From assembly GCF_017985075.1 (NCBI RefSeq), contig NZ_JAGNYF010000009.1:1-57583 (forward strand): 57,583 bases of DNA, given 5' to 3'. Made by a program: the position numbers and the translations under genes. Of the stretch, positions 8,194 through 17,625 are shown in pieces. The stretch comes from Flavobacterium sp. Lineage in GTDB: Bacteria > Bacteroidota > Bacteroidia > Flavobacteriales > Flavobacteriaceae. Under the pieces are notes generated by a model, which saw only the letters and a list, made by a program, of their open reading frames with translations, ran no database searches and was not told the DNA's origin. Position 1 is the first letter of the stretch. Every line of letters starts with the position of its first letter.

Positions 8194-9350
8194 TTGCAAA
8201 GCTTTTAAATAATAAAAAAATAATACTGGCTATTTGGATTTTATTAGCAACAATTTCTGCAATAAAACAATATTTAATAGGCAATAACAACAATTACCTT
8301 ATCTTTAAAAATGTTTTTAATCATACTCTAGAACAAAAATCATTATACGCAACTTATCCGAATTTATACTTTGACCACAACCATTACGGGCCTATTTTTA
8401 GTCTTTTTATTGCACCTTTTGCAATCTTACCAGATGGAATTGGCATGGTTTTATGGTGCATATTTAATGCTTTAGTTTTAGTATATGCAATTAGTCAAAT
8501 AAACTTAGAAAGCTCTAAAATCAACTTAATTTTATGGATTTGTGCTCATGAATTTTTAACCGCTATTTTAGGACAACAATTTAACCCTATTATGACAAGT
8601 ATCATTATTTTGTCTTATGTGTTAATTGAGAAAGAGAAAGATTTTTGGTCTGCTTGTTTAATTGTATTGGGTACATTTATAAAATTATATGGCATTGTTG
8701 GCTTAGCGTTTTTCTTCTTTTCTAAACAAAAACTAAAATTCATCGCATCATTGGTATTTTGGTCTGTTGTGTTTTTTGTGCTTCCAATGGCAATTTCGTC
8801 TCCAGAATTTATTCTAAATAGTTATTCAGAATGGTTTGCTAGATTGGTTGAGAAAAACAATGAAAATGCCGCATTAACTTCTATGCAAGACATTTCAATT
8901 ATGGGTATGGTTAGAAAAACATTAAATATGCCGCATCTTTCAAACATGCTATTTTTACTTCCAGGATTATTGCTTTTTGGATTACCTTATTTAAGATTTA
9001 ATATGTTTTCGAACAAAAAATTTCAATTATTATTATTGTCATCCGTTTTAATTTTTACTGTAATATTTAGTTCAGGATCTGAAAGTCCAACCTATATCAT
9101 TGCATTTGCTGGTGTAGCTATTTGGTTCGTTATTCAGGATGAAAAAACAAAATGGACCTGGTTTTTGTTTATATTTGCTATGATTTTAACCAGTTTTTCA
9201 CCTTCTGATATAATTCCTAAATTTATACGAGAAACGTATGTTAAACCTTATGCCTTAAAAGCATTGCCTTGTGTTTTAATTTGGTTTCAAATTATTTACG
9301 AATTGCTAACATTAAAAAAAGAATCAAATTCATCCATTGCTCATGAATAA
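8190..9350 (+). CDS. Polytopic membrane glycosyltransferase (GT87 / DUF2029-like)
   Basis: The 386-residue protein has about nine to ten hydrophobic helices and an extended first periplasmic loop with YFDHNHYGPIFSLFIAPFA, where acidic and histidine residues take the usual catalytic-loop place of polyprenol-phosphate-sugar-dependent GT-C enzymes. KLYGIVGLAFFFF is typical of the GT87 group. It probably transfers a mannose-type residue from a lipid carrier to a surface glycan. The next gene encodes a polyprenol-phosphate sugar synthase, which could supply its donor. Its end overlaps that gene by 8 bases. Confidence 0.72.
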   Translation: MIAKLLNNKKIILAIWILLATISAIKQYLIGNNNNYLIFKNVFNHTLEQKSLYATYPNLYFDHNHYGPIFSLFIAPFAILPDGIGMVLWCIFNALVLVYAISQINLESSKINLILWICAHEFLTAILGQQFNPIMTSIIILSYVLIEKEKDFWSACLIVLGTFIKLYGIVGLAFFFFSKQKLKFIASLVFWSVVFFVLPMAISSPEFILNSYSEWFARLVEKNNENAALTSMQDISIMGMVRKTLNMPHLSNMLFLLPGLLLFGLPYLRFNMFSNKKFQLLLLSSVLIFTVIFSSGSESPTYIIAFAGVAIWFVIQDEKTKWTWFLFIFAMILTSFSPSDIIPKFIRETYVKPYALKALPCVLIWFQIIYELLTLKKESNSSIAHE

Positions 9351-10278
9351 ATCCATTGCCATAGTGATCCCTTCATATAATGAAGCAACAAATATTGATG
9401 TTTTAATACATGCTTTAAATGAAACCATTGAAAATTTAAATTACAATTTTAAATTTATTTTTGTTGATGATGGATCTAGCGATGAAACCGTTGCTATTTT
9501 GAAAGAAAAATCAAAAGAACATCAGCATATTTTTTATTTAGAATTATCCAGAAATTTCGGTCATCAAAACGCACTCAAGGCAGGGATAGATTTAGTAAAA
9601 AATGACGTGGACGCAATTATTTCTATGGATGGAGATATGCAACACCCTCCTAAAATTATTCCTAAACTTATACAAAAATGGGAAGAAGGATTTGAAGTAG
9701 TATACACCATTAGAGAAGAAGATAAAAAATTAGGTTTCGTAAAAAATAAAACTTCCAATTTATTTTACGGCTTGATGAATAAGCTTTCTGACATTAAGTT
9801 TGAACCTGGTACTGCCGATTTCAGATTAATAGATAAAAAAGTCGCACAAGTATTTTCGGATTTCACAGAAAATGAATTATTCATTAGAGGCATTATAAAT
9901 TGGGTTGGTTTTAAGCAATTTGCCATACATTATGAACCAAATGAAAGATATTCAGGAAAAAGTAAATACACAGTAGGTAAAATGATGCGTTTTGCAGTTC
10001 AAGGTATTACTTCTTTTAGTACAAAACCTCTTTCTATGGCTATTATTTTAGGTATAAGCCTGTCAGTTATGGCATTTATTTTTTATATCGCATATGTTTT
10101 ATATAGTGTCTATTATGGACATGTGATTTCTGGTTGGGCTTCAGTAATAACAACAGTTGTTTTCTTTGGAGGTTTAAATTTAGTTGTTTTAGGAATTATT
10201 GGTGTTTACATTGGTAAATTATTTATGCAATCTAAAGGAAGACCAAATTATTTAATTAGCAGTACCAATTACAAATGA
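9343..10278 (+). CDS. Polyprenol-phosphate sugar transferase (GtrB/ArnC-like GT2)
   Basis: The 311-residue protein begins at the ATG giving MNKSIAIVIPSYNEA; a TTG six bases earlier is less likely. GT2 motifs are FVDDGSSDETVA and the DxD-containing ISMDGDMQHPPKII. NERYSGKSKYTVGKMMRFA precedes two C-terminal membrane helices, the layout of GtrB and ArnC. The family charges undecaprenyl phosphate with a sugar from a nucleotide donor. This fits the adjacent GT87-like enzyme, which would use the product on the periplasmic side. The end overlaps the following deacetylase gene by four bases (ATGA). Confidence 0.88.
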   Translation: MNKSIAIVIPSYNEATNIDVLIHALNETIENLNYNFKFIFVDDGSSDETVAILKEKSKEHQHIFYLELSRNFGHQNALKAGIDLVKNDVDAIISMDGDMQHPPKIIPKLIQKWEEGFEVVYTIREEDKKLGFVKNKTSNLFYGLMNKLSDIKFEPGTADFRLIDKKVAQVFSDFTENELFIRGIINWVGFKQFAIHYEPNERYSGKSKYTVGKMMRFAVQGITSFSTKPLSMAIILGISLSVMAFIFYIAYVLYSVYYGHVISGWASVITTVVFFGGLNLVVLGIIGVYIGKLFMQSKGRPNYLISSTNYK

Positions 10279-11057
10279 TTTTACTTAGTTTTGACATAGA
10301 AGAGTTCGACATGCCTTTTGAGTATGGTAAAGATATTTCATTAGAAAATCAAATTGCCGTTTCCGAAAAAGGAACCGAAATCATTTTAAAATTATTACAA
10401 AAACATCAAATTAAGGCTACGTTTTTTTCTACGGTTGTTTTTGCTGAAAAAGTACCTCATTTAATTAAACGAATTATTAATGAAGGGCATGAATTGGCTT
10501 CTCATACCTATTATCACAGTAATTTTGAAGTTGACCACTTAAAGCAATCCAAAGATGCTCTGGAAACACTTTCGCAAAGTGAAGTTGTTGGGTTTAGAAT
10601 GCCCAGAATGTATCCTGTAGATGAACGAGAAATCGAAAATGCTGGATATTTATATAATTCATCTATTAATCCAACATTTTTACCAGGAAGATATAATCAT
10701 TTAGACAAACCAAGAACCTATTTTAATTTACACAATGTTTGGCAAATACCTGCATCTGTTAGCCCTTTAGTTCGATTTCCTTTATTTTGGCTATCATTTC
10801 ATAATTTACCTCTACCAATTTATAAATTCTTAGCAAAATGGACATATAAAAATGACGGATATTTAAATATATATTTTCATCCATGGGAATTTACTCCGTT
10901 AGATAATAAAACCGCTTATAATTTTCCTAAATATGTTAGTAAAAACACTGGTTATGCCATGACGGAAAGATTAAGTAATTTTATACAAGCCATGAAAGAA
11001 AAAAAATATATATTTGGTACTTTCAAAGAATTTTTAATTCTAAAAAATTTAAAATAA
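10275..11057 (+). CDS. Polysaccharide deacetylase (NodB homology domain)
   Basis: The 260-residue protein has the CE4 elements LLSFDIEEFDM near the N-terminus (catalytic and metal aspartates), HELASHTYYHSNFE (zinc HxxxH, about residues 75-88), VVGFRMPRMYPVDE and the C-terminal NIYFHPWEFTP. Such enzymes remove N-acetyl groups from a glycan intermediate. There is no signal peptide, so it would act on a cytoplasmic or membrane-bound precursor. It is translationally coupled to the preceding transferase through ATGA. Confidence 0.85.
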   Translation: MILLSFDIEEFDMPFEYGKDISLENQIAVSEKGTEIILKLLQKHQIKATFFSTVVFAEKVPHLIKRIINEGHELASHTYYHSNFEVDHLKQSKDALETLSQSEVVGFRMPRMYPVDEREIENAGYLYNSSINPTFLPGRYNHLDKPRTYFNLHNVWQIPASVSPLVRFPLFWLSFHNLPLPIYKFLAKWTYKNDGYLNIYFHPWEFTPLDNKTAYNFPKYVSKNTGYAMTERLSNFIQAMKEKKYIFGTFKEFLILKNLK

Positions 11058-11063
11058 TCTTTT

Positions 11064-11894
11064 TTGAGTACAATTTCGATAATACTTACCACATACAATT
11101 CTGAAACTTGGTTAGAAAAAGTTTTATGGGGTTATACTATGCAATCCTATAACGATTTTGAATTAATAATTGCAGATGACGGCTCAACAAATGAAACAAA
11201 AATTTTAATTGAAAAATTTCAAGCCGAATTTAAAAACCCAATTATTCATGTATGGCAAAAGGACGAAGGATTTCAAAAAACCAAAATCTTAAATAAAGCC
11301 ATAATAAAAGCGTCTTGCGACTATATTTTATTTTCAGACGGAGATTGCATCCCACGAAATGACTTTGTAGCAACACATGTAAAATATCAAAAAAAAGGCA
11401 ATTTTTTATCTGGTGGTTATTTTAAATTAAATGATTTTGTCTCTAATTCAATTTCTGAAATAGACATAAAAGATCAAAGCTGTTTTAAAACTAACTGGCT
11501 ATTAGAAAACGGTTTAAAATGGAATTTTAAACTAATAAAACTTACTAAAAATAAGTTTTTTGCTTATTTTATGAATTGGATTACTCCAACTAAAAAAACA
11601 TTTAATGGGCACAATACTTCTTGTTTTAAAGAAGATTTATTTGCTGTTAATGGATTTAATGAAGACATGAAATACGGCGGATTAGATAGAGAAATTGGCG
11701 AACGTTTATTTCACAATAATATAAGAAGTATACAAATAAGATATAGTGCCATTTGTTTGCATTTAAACCATGATAGAAGTTATGCAACTAATGACATTTG
11801 GCTGAATAACAACAATATAAGACAATACAACAAACAACATAAAGTGGTTGCTATACAAAATGGTTTATCTAAATATTTGAACAATGAAGCATAA
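11064..11894 (+). CDS. Family 2 glycosyltransferase with galactosyltransferase-type C-terminus
   Basis: The 276-residue protein begins at a TTG codon; no ATG lies early enough to keep the N-terminal strand TISIILTTYNSETW. Other motifs are IIADDGSTNET, the DxD loop LFSDGDCIPR (about 94-103), and NGFNEDMKYGGLDREIGERL near 210-230, the ED-type catalytic region found in chondroitin/galactosyltransferase-like GT2 enzymes. It belongs to the plus-strand glycan operon and overlaps the next gene by 11 bases. Acceptor and donor are unknown. Confidence 0.82.
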   Translation: MSTISIILTTYNSETWLEKVLWGYTMQSYNDFELIIADDGSTNETKILIEKFQAEFKNPIIHVWQKDEGFQKTKILNKAIIKASCDYILFSDGDCIPRNDFVATHVKYQKKGNFLSGGYFKLNDFVSNSISEIDIKDQSCFKTNWLLENGLKWNFKLIKLTKNKFFAYFMNWITPTKKTFNGHNTSCFKEDLFAVNGFNEDMKYGGLDREIGERLFHNNIRSIQIRYSAICLHLNHDRSYATNDIWLNNNNIRQYNKQHKVVAIQNGLSKYLNNEA

Positions 11895-12636
11895 AATTTC
11901 AATATTTATTATTACTTATAATGAAGCACATATCATTGCAAAATGTTTAGAAAAATTAAAAACATTTGATGAAATTATTGTTGTGGATTCTGGAAGTTCA
12001 GATGCTACAGTTTCAATATGTGAATCTTTTGGAGCAAAAGTCATATCGCACAAATTTGAGAATTTTGGTTTACAAAAACAATTTGCTTTAGAACAAACCA
12101 ATAATAATTGGGTACTTTCATTAGATGCAGATGAAGTGTTGTCTGATGCATTAATTTCAGAAATACACAATATTAATCATCAAGAAAATGTAAAGGCATA
12201 TACCATCCCCAGAACACATGTTTTTTTAAATAAAATTTTTAAAAATGGTGCCGAAAGTAAACGACCAATTTTAAGATTGTTTGATAAAAGTTTCGGCAAA
12301 TTTACTCCAAATAAAGTGCACGAAACCATTGAAATAAAAGGTGCGATTGGAAAGCTACAACAAGAAATGCTTCATTATACCGTATTTGATATAAACACTG
12401 CCATACAAAAACAAATTAAATATGCTTTGTTAAGTGGAGAATTGCTTCACGAAAAAAAGAAAAAAAGTAGTGTTTTGAAAATTATAATCAAATTCCCATT
12501 TGATTTTATAAGATATTATATTTTTCAACGCAATTTCCTAAATGGGTATGAAGGTTTTACCTGGAGTATGTTTGCTGCATTTAGCAATTATCTTAAATAT
12601 GCTAAGTTGAAAGAACTTGCTGATAACAATTCATAA
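11884..12636 (+). CDS. Family 2 glycosyltransferase, WaaE/LgtF-like
   Basis: The 250-residue protein has KISIFIITYNEAHIIAKCL at the N-terminus, VVDSGSSDAT and SLDADEVLS (DxD-type), then a C-terminal amphipathic region with DFIRYYIFQRNFLNGYEGF. This is the pattern of the WaaE/KdtX and LgtF beta-1,4-glucosyltransferases that add glucose to inner-core heptose. It is the last gene of the plus-strand operon, and its 3' end overlaps the convergent GT4 gene by 35 bases. Confidence 0.85.
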   Translation: MKHKISIFIITYNEAHIIAKCLEKLKTFDEIIVVDSGSSDATVSICESFGAKVISHKFENFGLQKQFALEQTNNNWVLSLDADEVLSDALISEIHNINHQENVKAYTIPRTHVFLNKIFKNGAESKRPILRLFDKSFGKFTPNKVHETIEIKGAIGKLQQEMLHYTVFDINTAIQKQIKYALLSGELLHEKKKKSSVLKIIIKFPFDFIRYYIFQRNFLNGYEGFTWSMFAAFSNYLKYAKLKELADNNS

Positions 12637-13723
12637 TATTTCTTGCAATTTCTTCATCATTAAATTGTTGTACAAATTGCCATCCCTCCTCTTTCATTTT
12701 TGAAGCAAGTGACGAATCTTGTAAAACAAGTGTAATTTTTTCAGTTAAATCTTTCACATCAAATGGCTCAATATATAACGAATTAGGTCCTGCTGCTTCA
12801 GGAAAAACGCATCCTTTTGTTGTTATTACAGCTGCTTTTGAATATAATGCTTCTATTATAGGAATACCAAAACCTTCAAATACAGATGGATATACAAAAA
12901 CAGATGCCAATTGATAAATGATTGCTAAGTCAGTACCTGATAATCCTTTCAAAAAATGAACTCTTTTTTCTAATTTATTTTCAATAATGTATTGGTAAAT
13001 TTTATCTGCATAATCTGTTTGCTTTCCAATCAAAACTAAATCAATATCTAAATTTTTAATTGCTTTTACAATGGTTAACGCATTCTTTCTTTCTTCAATT
13101 GTTCCAACGTTTAAAACAAATTTTTGAGGTAAATTGTATTTTTTGGAAACAAGTTGCTTATCTAATTCTGAATATTCTTTTTTAAAGACATCTTGACAAC
13201 CTTGATATACGACTACTATTTTGCTAGCATCAATATTTAAATACGTAATAATATCTTTTTTAGTTTGTTCACTAATTGCGATAATTAAATCGGCATTAAT
13301 GGCTGCTTTTTTAAACTTATAAAAATGAATTTTTCTATCAAAAAAAGAATACAATTTAGGATATCTAACAAAAATTAAATCGTGAATAGTAACAATAGAT
13401 TTAATACCTTTTTTAGCTAAACCTGAAGGTAATTCACCTGAAAGCCCATGATATAAAACGATTTCATCCTTAATTAAATCATTAACAACCGTATTTTGTC
13501 GCCAATAATTTTTAAATTTTTGATTGAATTTTGAAATCGGATTTCTTTCGAATACATTCGTATTATTTGATACAAAAAGCGTTTTTTTATTCTTTTTTGG
13601 ATTGTACAAAAAATAGTTATTCTCTGGAAAATAATTACTTAAAATCCGAACTAAATCTCGACTATAATTACCCAATCCAGTTTTATTATGAAAAACTCGT
13701 TTTGCTTCAAATCCGAAATTCAT
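12602..13723 (-). CDS. Family 4 (GT1 superfamily) glycosyltransferase
   Basis: The 373-residue GT-B enzyme shows GLGNYSRDLVRIL in the N-terminal domain, IVTIHDLIFVRYP, the interdomain FVLNVGTIEERKN (about 200) and the donor-site FVYPSVFEGFGIPIIEAL, with the conserved E..G..E arrangement. Such proteins transfer mannose or related sugars to lipid-linked glycans. Its start follows the heptosyltransferase-like gene directly, and its end runs 35 bases into the convergent GT2 gene. Confidence 0.88.
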   Translation of the reverse strand: MNFGFEAKRVFHNKTGLGNYSRDLVRILSNYFPENNYFLYNPKKNKKTLFVSNNTNVFERNPISKFNQKFKNYWRQNTVVNDLIKDEIVLYHGLSGELPSGLAKKGIKSIVTIHDLIFVRYPKLYSFFDRKIHFYKFKKAAINADLIIAISEQTKKDIITYLNIDASKIVVVYQGCQDVFKKEYSELDKQLVSKKYNLPQKFVLNVGTIEERKNALTIVKAIKNLDIDLVLIGKQTDYADKIYQYIIENKLEKRVHFLKGLSGTDLAIIYQLASVFVYPSVFEGFGIPIIEALYSKAAVITTKGCVFPEAAGPNSLYIEPFDVKDLTEKITLVLQDSSLASKMKEEGWQFVQQFNDEEIARNIMNCYQQVLST

Positions 13724-14764
13724 TTACTTACAATTAAAATTTAAAAAATCAAGTAACTTATCGTAAAAGTAATTGGGTTTAAATTTACTGTATTTTTGAA
13801 ATAAATCTCCTTCGTTAGGCAATTCATCTGCATAATCATCATAATGAACAGAAATATTAGTGGTGGTGTTTTCAAACACATTCCAATCTGTTTTCGTAAT
13901 TCCAGGTGAATAAATACTAAAAGTAGGAATTTGTAGCGCTTTAGCCATATTTGCAGCGCCACCTTCATTACCTATTAATGCTTTGCAATGAAATAAAATC
14001 GCTAAAAACTCACGTAAATCGTCTTGAAAAAAATCAATAAAAATATTTTTTTTCGTAGTTTCATTACATAAATTAAAAATTTCTATTGCTTGATTTTGTT
14101 GCCACGGAAGGTAATTAAATAAAATTTGAACTTCTTTTTGAGCCACAATGTAATCTAAAACTTCCGCCATATATTGCAATGGATAATTTTTGATATCCTG
14201 ACTGCCTAAAGCGCTAATCATAATTATATTTTTAGAAATATCAATTTTAGCATCTATTATTTTTTGTTTACCTATACTGATTTCCTCATCAGATAAAAAT
14301 ATTTTTGGCGCAATTAAATTAAAATCAATTCCTAATGGTTTTAGTAGAGCCATTCTGTGTTCGATGGCTTTAGATGCATTTGATTCTGTAGTAACATTTC
14401 TGTTAACAACATCAGATAGAAGTAATTTTGAATAACTTTTTTCAAATGAAATTGTTTTTTTTGCACCTGAAAACCAAGCTAATATCACGCTATTTGGTTT
14501 TCCATAAGCATCAATAACTATGTCGTATTTTTCTTTTCTTATTTTAAATAAAAAAGCAAGAAGAGCCAATTTTCCTTTTCTTGATTTTTCATCAAGGACA
14601 ACTATTTTATCAATGAAATTATTGTTTTTTACAACGGCGTAACTGTTTTCGTATACTAAATAATGTAATTCAGCATTTGGAAAACACTCTTTAAGCGCTT
14701 CCAGAATTATAGTACTTGTAAGTACATCTCCAATTCTTTTTTTCTGAATTACTAAAATTTTCAT
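13724..14764 (-). CDS. Family 9 glycosyltransferase (heptosyltransferase-like)
   Basis: The 346-residue protein begins MKILVIQKKRIGDVLTSTI, the GT9 N-terminal signature with its GD pair. The C-terminal domain has CKALIGNEGGAANMAKAL near 270-288, matching the ADP-heptose-binding loop. GT9 enzymes add heptose to the LPS inner core at the cytoplasmic membrane. It overlaps the stop of dapD by one base and precedes the GT4 gene directly, so the two glycosyltransferases may be read from the dapD promoter. Confidence 0.88.
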   Translation of the reverse strand: MKILVIQKKRIGDVLTSTIILEALKECFPNAELHYLVYENSYAVVKNNNFIDKIVVLDEKSRKGKLALLAFLFKIRKEKYDIVIDAYGKPNSVILAWFSGAKKTISFEKSYSKLLLSDVVNRNVTTESNASKAIEHRMALLKPLGIDFNLIAPKIFLSDEEISIGKQKIIDAKIDISKNIIMISALGSQDIKNYPLQYMAEVLDYIVAQKEVQILFNYLPWQQNQAIEIFNLCNETTKKNIFIDFFQDDLREFLAILFHCKALIGNEGGAANMAKALQIPTFSIYSPGITKTDWNVFENTTTNISVHYDDYADELPNEGDLFQKYSKFKPNYFYDKLLDFLNFNCK

Positions 14765-15579
14765 TATACCGCTACGTTATATTCGCGTAAAGCATCGTTT
14801 AAAGAGGTTTTTAAATCTGTCGAAGCCTTTCTTTGTCCAATAATTAAAGCGCAAGGCACTTGAAAATCCCCAGCAGGAAATTTCTTAGTATACGTACCAG
14901 GAATTACTACAGATCTTGCAGGTACAACTCCTTTGTATTCAATTGGTTCAGATCCTGTAACATCTATAATTTTAGTGGAAGCAGTTAAACAAACGTTTGC
15001 TCCTAATACAGCTTCTTTTTCCACACGAACGCCTTCAACTACTATACAACGAGAACCAATAAATGCACCATCTTCAATAATTACAGGTGCTGCTTGTAAA
15101 GGCTCTAAAACGCCACCAATACCTACTCCTCCACTCAAATGTACATGCTTTCCAATTTGTGCACAGCTTCCAACTGTTGCCCAAGTATCTACCATAGTTC
15201 CTTCATCAACGTAAGCACCAATATTTACATAAGATGGCATTAAAATTACACCAGATGAAATATATGCCCCATGACGTGCTACAGCATTTGGCACAACACG
15301 AATTCCTCGCTCAGCATAATTTCGCTTTAACGGAATTTTATCGTGATATTCAAAAATACCTGCTTCTAATGTTTCCATTTTTTGTATGGGAAAATACATA
15401 ACTACTGCTTTTTTAACCCATTCGTTTACTTGCCAACCTGAAGCTACTGGTTCTGCCACACGAAGTGAACCAGTATCTAAAAGTTCTACAACTTCTCTTA
15501 TGGCGCTTTGCGTAGTTTCTTCTTGTAATAACTCACGGTTATCCCATGCGTTTTCTATAATTGATTGTAAATTTGTCAT
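14764..15579 (-). CDS. dapD: 2,3,4,5-tetrahydropyridine-2,6-dicarboxylate N-succinyltransferase
   Basis: The 271-residue protein matches DapD, which succinylates tetrahydrodipicolinate in the succinylase branch of lysine and meso-diaminopimelate synthesis. It shows the N-terminal helical domain with SLRVAEPVASGWQVNEWVKK and a left-handed beta-helix of hexapeptide turns (ARHGAYISSGVILMPSYVNI, GSRCIVVEGV). EGTMVDTWATVGSCAQIGK and HLSGGVGIGGVLEP hold the conserved catalytic region. It is highly conserved and of normal length. Its role in peptidoglycan supply sits next to the envelope glycan genes. Confidence 0.95.
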   Translation of the reverse strand: MTNLQSIIENAWDNRELLQEETTQSAIREVVELLDTGSLRVAEPVASGWQVNEWVKKAVVMYFPIQKMETLEAGIFEYHDKIPLKRNYAERGIRVVPNAVARHGAYISSGVILMPSYVNIGAYVDEGTMVDTWATVGSCAQIGKHVHLSGGVGIGGVLEPLQAAPVIIEDGAFIGSRCIVVEGVRVEKEAVLGANVCLTASTKIIDVTGSEPIEYKGVVPARSVVIPGTYTKKFPAGDFQVPCALIIGQRKASTDLKTSLNDALREYNVAV

Positions 15580-15629
15580 ACTACTATTTTTAACAAAGAT
15601 AAAGTTTCAAATTAGTAATACAAAATAAA

Positions 15630-15652
15630 AAATCCTGCTTTTAGCAGGATTT
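15630..15652 (-). terminator. Rho-independent terminator of the FKBP-like gene
   Basis: A 9-bp perfect stem (AAATCCTGC / GCAGGATTT) with a 5-base loop follows the stop at 15658. On the minus strand it is followed by a T-rich stretch (complement of CAAAATAAAAAA). Confidence 0.75.
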
Positions 15653-15657
15653 AAATA

Positions 15658-16590
15658 TTATTGACAAGAAGCGTCAATATGTTTTCGTTTATTAAAACCA
15701 GGACTTCCAAAAACTAACCCCGAACAATCAGGAATTAAATTATAAGAATACCATCCGGTAACTCCTGTTGTAACACGAATTTCTTCTATTGTTAATTTAC
15801 CATCATTATCATCGTCAAAATCGGCATAGTTTGGTTTCCCATCTCCATCGGTATCTAAAGCCGTTCCAGATGTTGGACCTCCGTATTCATCTTTCGATAA
15901 AATTTTATCCCCGTCATGATCTTTGTATCGAACATTCATTAGTTTAAAAGTAAAAATAATTGGCGTGTAGGAACCAATAGTACCTGCACTTTGACTATAA
16001 TATGCTAATCCAGAAGGAACAAACATAATTCCTGCTCCAAAATTAGTAAAATTAATTGTTCCATCAGTATTTATAGTTTGTCCATTAGAAGATTTAAATT
16101 CTGGAAAAACTTCTTGCCAACCTTGAATTACATCTTGTAATTGAAACCAAGTAGGGCTTGAAGCAGCATCAAAACTGGTTAAATCTGTTTTAAATCCTTT
16201 ATATGCAGTAAAAACTGAATCCAATCTTGTAGGATTGGAGCCCGCTCCTTCATTAAGTTTTAAATAGTATAATTTATGATCTACACCTTCTTTTGAAATA
16301 GTTTTAAATTTTAAAGGTTTTGCTGGATTGTTTTGACTTGCAGAAGTATCTAAAGCATCAAATATTGGAGTTCCTGGTGAAGTTGCAGTAATTTTTGTAA
16401 AAGAAACATTATAGCTAGCATCAACAGTAATGTAGTGAGATTCCATAAAGTCTTCAATTTCAGTTATATCTTCATTATATACCTCTAAATAAGGTCTTGA
16501 TTGAATTGGTGTGGTTTCATCATCTGCAGGACATCCTACTATAACAAATATAAAAGGTAATAAAAGCAATAATCTTAATGATAATTTCAT
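15658..16590 (-). CDS. FKBP-like lipoprotein with Ca-binding DxDGD repeats
   Basis: The 310-residue protein starts at the ATG for MKLSLRLLLLLPF, followed by lipobox IVGC, so it is probably an envelope lipoprotein. The central part resembles an FKBP-type isomerase domain (LQDVIQGWQEVFPEF, IMFVPSGLAYYSQ, PIIFTFKLMNV). The C-terminal 80 residues add DHDGDKILSKDEYG, DTDGDGKPNYADFDDDNDGK and LTIEEI, which read as EF-hand or thrombospondin-3-like calcium loops. The fusion suggests a calcium-stabilised surface or periplasmic isomerase. Isomerase activity is inferred; several FKBP active-site aromatics are not obvious. The open frame extends 16 codons upstream, but that reading would bury the signal peptide. 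Confidence 0.72.
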   Translation of the reverse strand: MKLSLRLLLLLPFIFVIVGCPADDETTPIQSRPYLEVYNEDITEIEDFMESHYITVDASYNVSFTKITATSPGTPIFDALDTSASQNNPAKPLKFKTISKEGVDHKLYYLKLNEGAGSNPTRLDSVFTAYKGFKTDLTSFDAASSPTWFQLQDVIQGWQEVFPEFKSSNGQTINTDGTINFTNFGAGIMFVPSGLAYYSQSAGTIGSYTPIIFTFKLMNVRYKDHDGDKILSKDEYGGPTSGTALDTDGDGKPNYADFDDDNDGKLTIEEIRVTTGVTGWYSYNLIPDCSGLVFGSPGFNKRKHIDASCQ

Positions 16591-16677
16591 TTTGTAAAAA
16601 TTTAATTTAAAAAAGTGGTCGCAAGATACGATTTTCATTTATTTTTGTACAAATATTAACATTCATTTTTGATTTTT

Positions 16678-17040
16678 ATGCGAATTGATAAATATTTATG
16701 GTGCATCAGATACTTTAAAACTAGAGGTTTGGCAGCAGAAGCCATAAAAAAAGGACATGTTTCAGTAAATAATGTAAAAGCAAAAGCATCAAGAGATGTG
16801 TTTCCTTTAGACAAAATTACGTTAAGAAGAGACCAAATAAACTACATCATTAAAGTTTTAGACATTCCACCAAGTAGAATCGCAGCAAAAATTGTAGATT
16901 TATATAGAAAAGATGAAACACCACCAGAATCTTTTGAACATTTAGAACTCATTAAACTTTCAAAAGAACATTATAGAGCTAAAGGTGAAGGAAGACCAAC
17001 TAAAAAAGACCGAAGAGATATTGACGATTATACCGAATAA
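16678..17040 (+). CDS. RNA-binding S4 domain protein (Hsp15-like)
   Basis: The 120-residue protein starts at the ATG giving MRIDKYLWCIRYFKTR; a TTG three codons earlier is not needed. The N-terminal S4 domain (2-65) contains RGLAAEAIKKGHVSVN and a basic tail follows (KEHYRAKGEGRPTKKDRRD). The Hsp15 family binds free 50S subunits carrying nascent chains and rescues stalled translation. A TATTTTTG element at 16640-16647 may be its promoter. It heads a tight cluster with the next two genes, which have 3-base gaps. Confidence 0.87.
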   Translation: MRIDKYLWCIRYFKTRGLAAEAIKKGHVSVNNVKAKASRDVFPLDKITLRRDQINYIIKVLDIPPSRIAAKIVDLYRKDETPPESFEHLELIKLSKEHYRAKGEGRPTKKDRRDIDDYTE

Positions 17041-17043
17041 ATT

Positions 17044-17622
17044 ATGGTATTAAATAAAGAATATTGGGAAGAAAGATACGAATCAGCAACTACAAATTGG
17101 GATGTTGGAGATGTTTCTACTCCGTTAAAAGCATATATTGACCAATTAAAAGATAAAAATACTCGAATTTTAATTCCAGGAGCTGGAAATGCATATGAAT
17201 TAGATTATCTAATTGAAAATGGTTTCCAAAATGTTTTCGTAATTGATTACGCAAAACATCCATTAGACACTATTATAAAAAGAAATAAATCATTAGAAAA
17301 ACATTTAATTCACGATGATTTTTTTAATCATATTGGTACGTATGATTTAATTTTAGAACAGACCTTCTTTTGTGCCTTACAGCCAAATTTAAGACCAAAT
17401 TATGTTGCGAAAATGTATGATTTATTATACGAAAAAGGAAAAATTTCTGGATTATTATTTAATTTTCCATTAACCGAAGAAGGTCCGCCTTTTGGGGGAA
17501 GTCAAGAGGAATATGTGAAATTATTTTCTAATACGTTTTCGATTAAAACATTAGAACTTGCATTTAATTCTATAAAACCTCGTGCTAATAAAGAATTGTT
17601 TTTTACATTTGAAAAAAAATAA
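17044..17622 (+). CDS. TPMT-like SAM-dependent methyltransferase
   Basis: The 192-residue protein matches the thiopurine S-methyltransferase (TPMT) group common in Bacteroidetes. WEERYESATTNWDVGDVSTP lies at the N-terminus, SAM motif I at RILIPGAGNAYELDYLIENG (about 48-67), then VFVIDYAK and EQTFFCAL. Family members methylate sulfur, selenium or halide substrates; the native substrate here is unknown. It lies three bases after the S4-protein gene and four before the phosphoribosyltransferase gene, so the three are probably cotranscribed. Confidence 0.85.
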   Translation: MVLNKEYWEERYESATTNWDVGDVSTPLKAYIDQLKDKNTRILIPGAGNAYELDYLIENGFQNVFVIDYAKHPLDTIIKRNKSLEKHLIHDDFFNHIGTYDLILEQTFFCALQPNLRPNYVAKMYDLLYEKGKISGLLFNFPLTEEGPPFGGSQEEYVKLFSNTFSIKTLELAFNSIKPRANKELFFTFEKK

Positions 17623-17625
17623 ACC

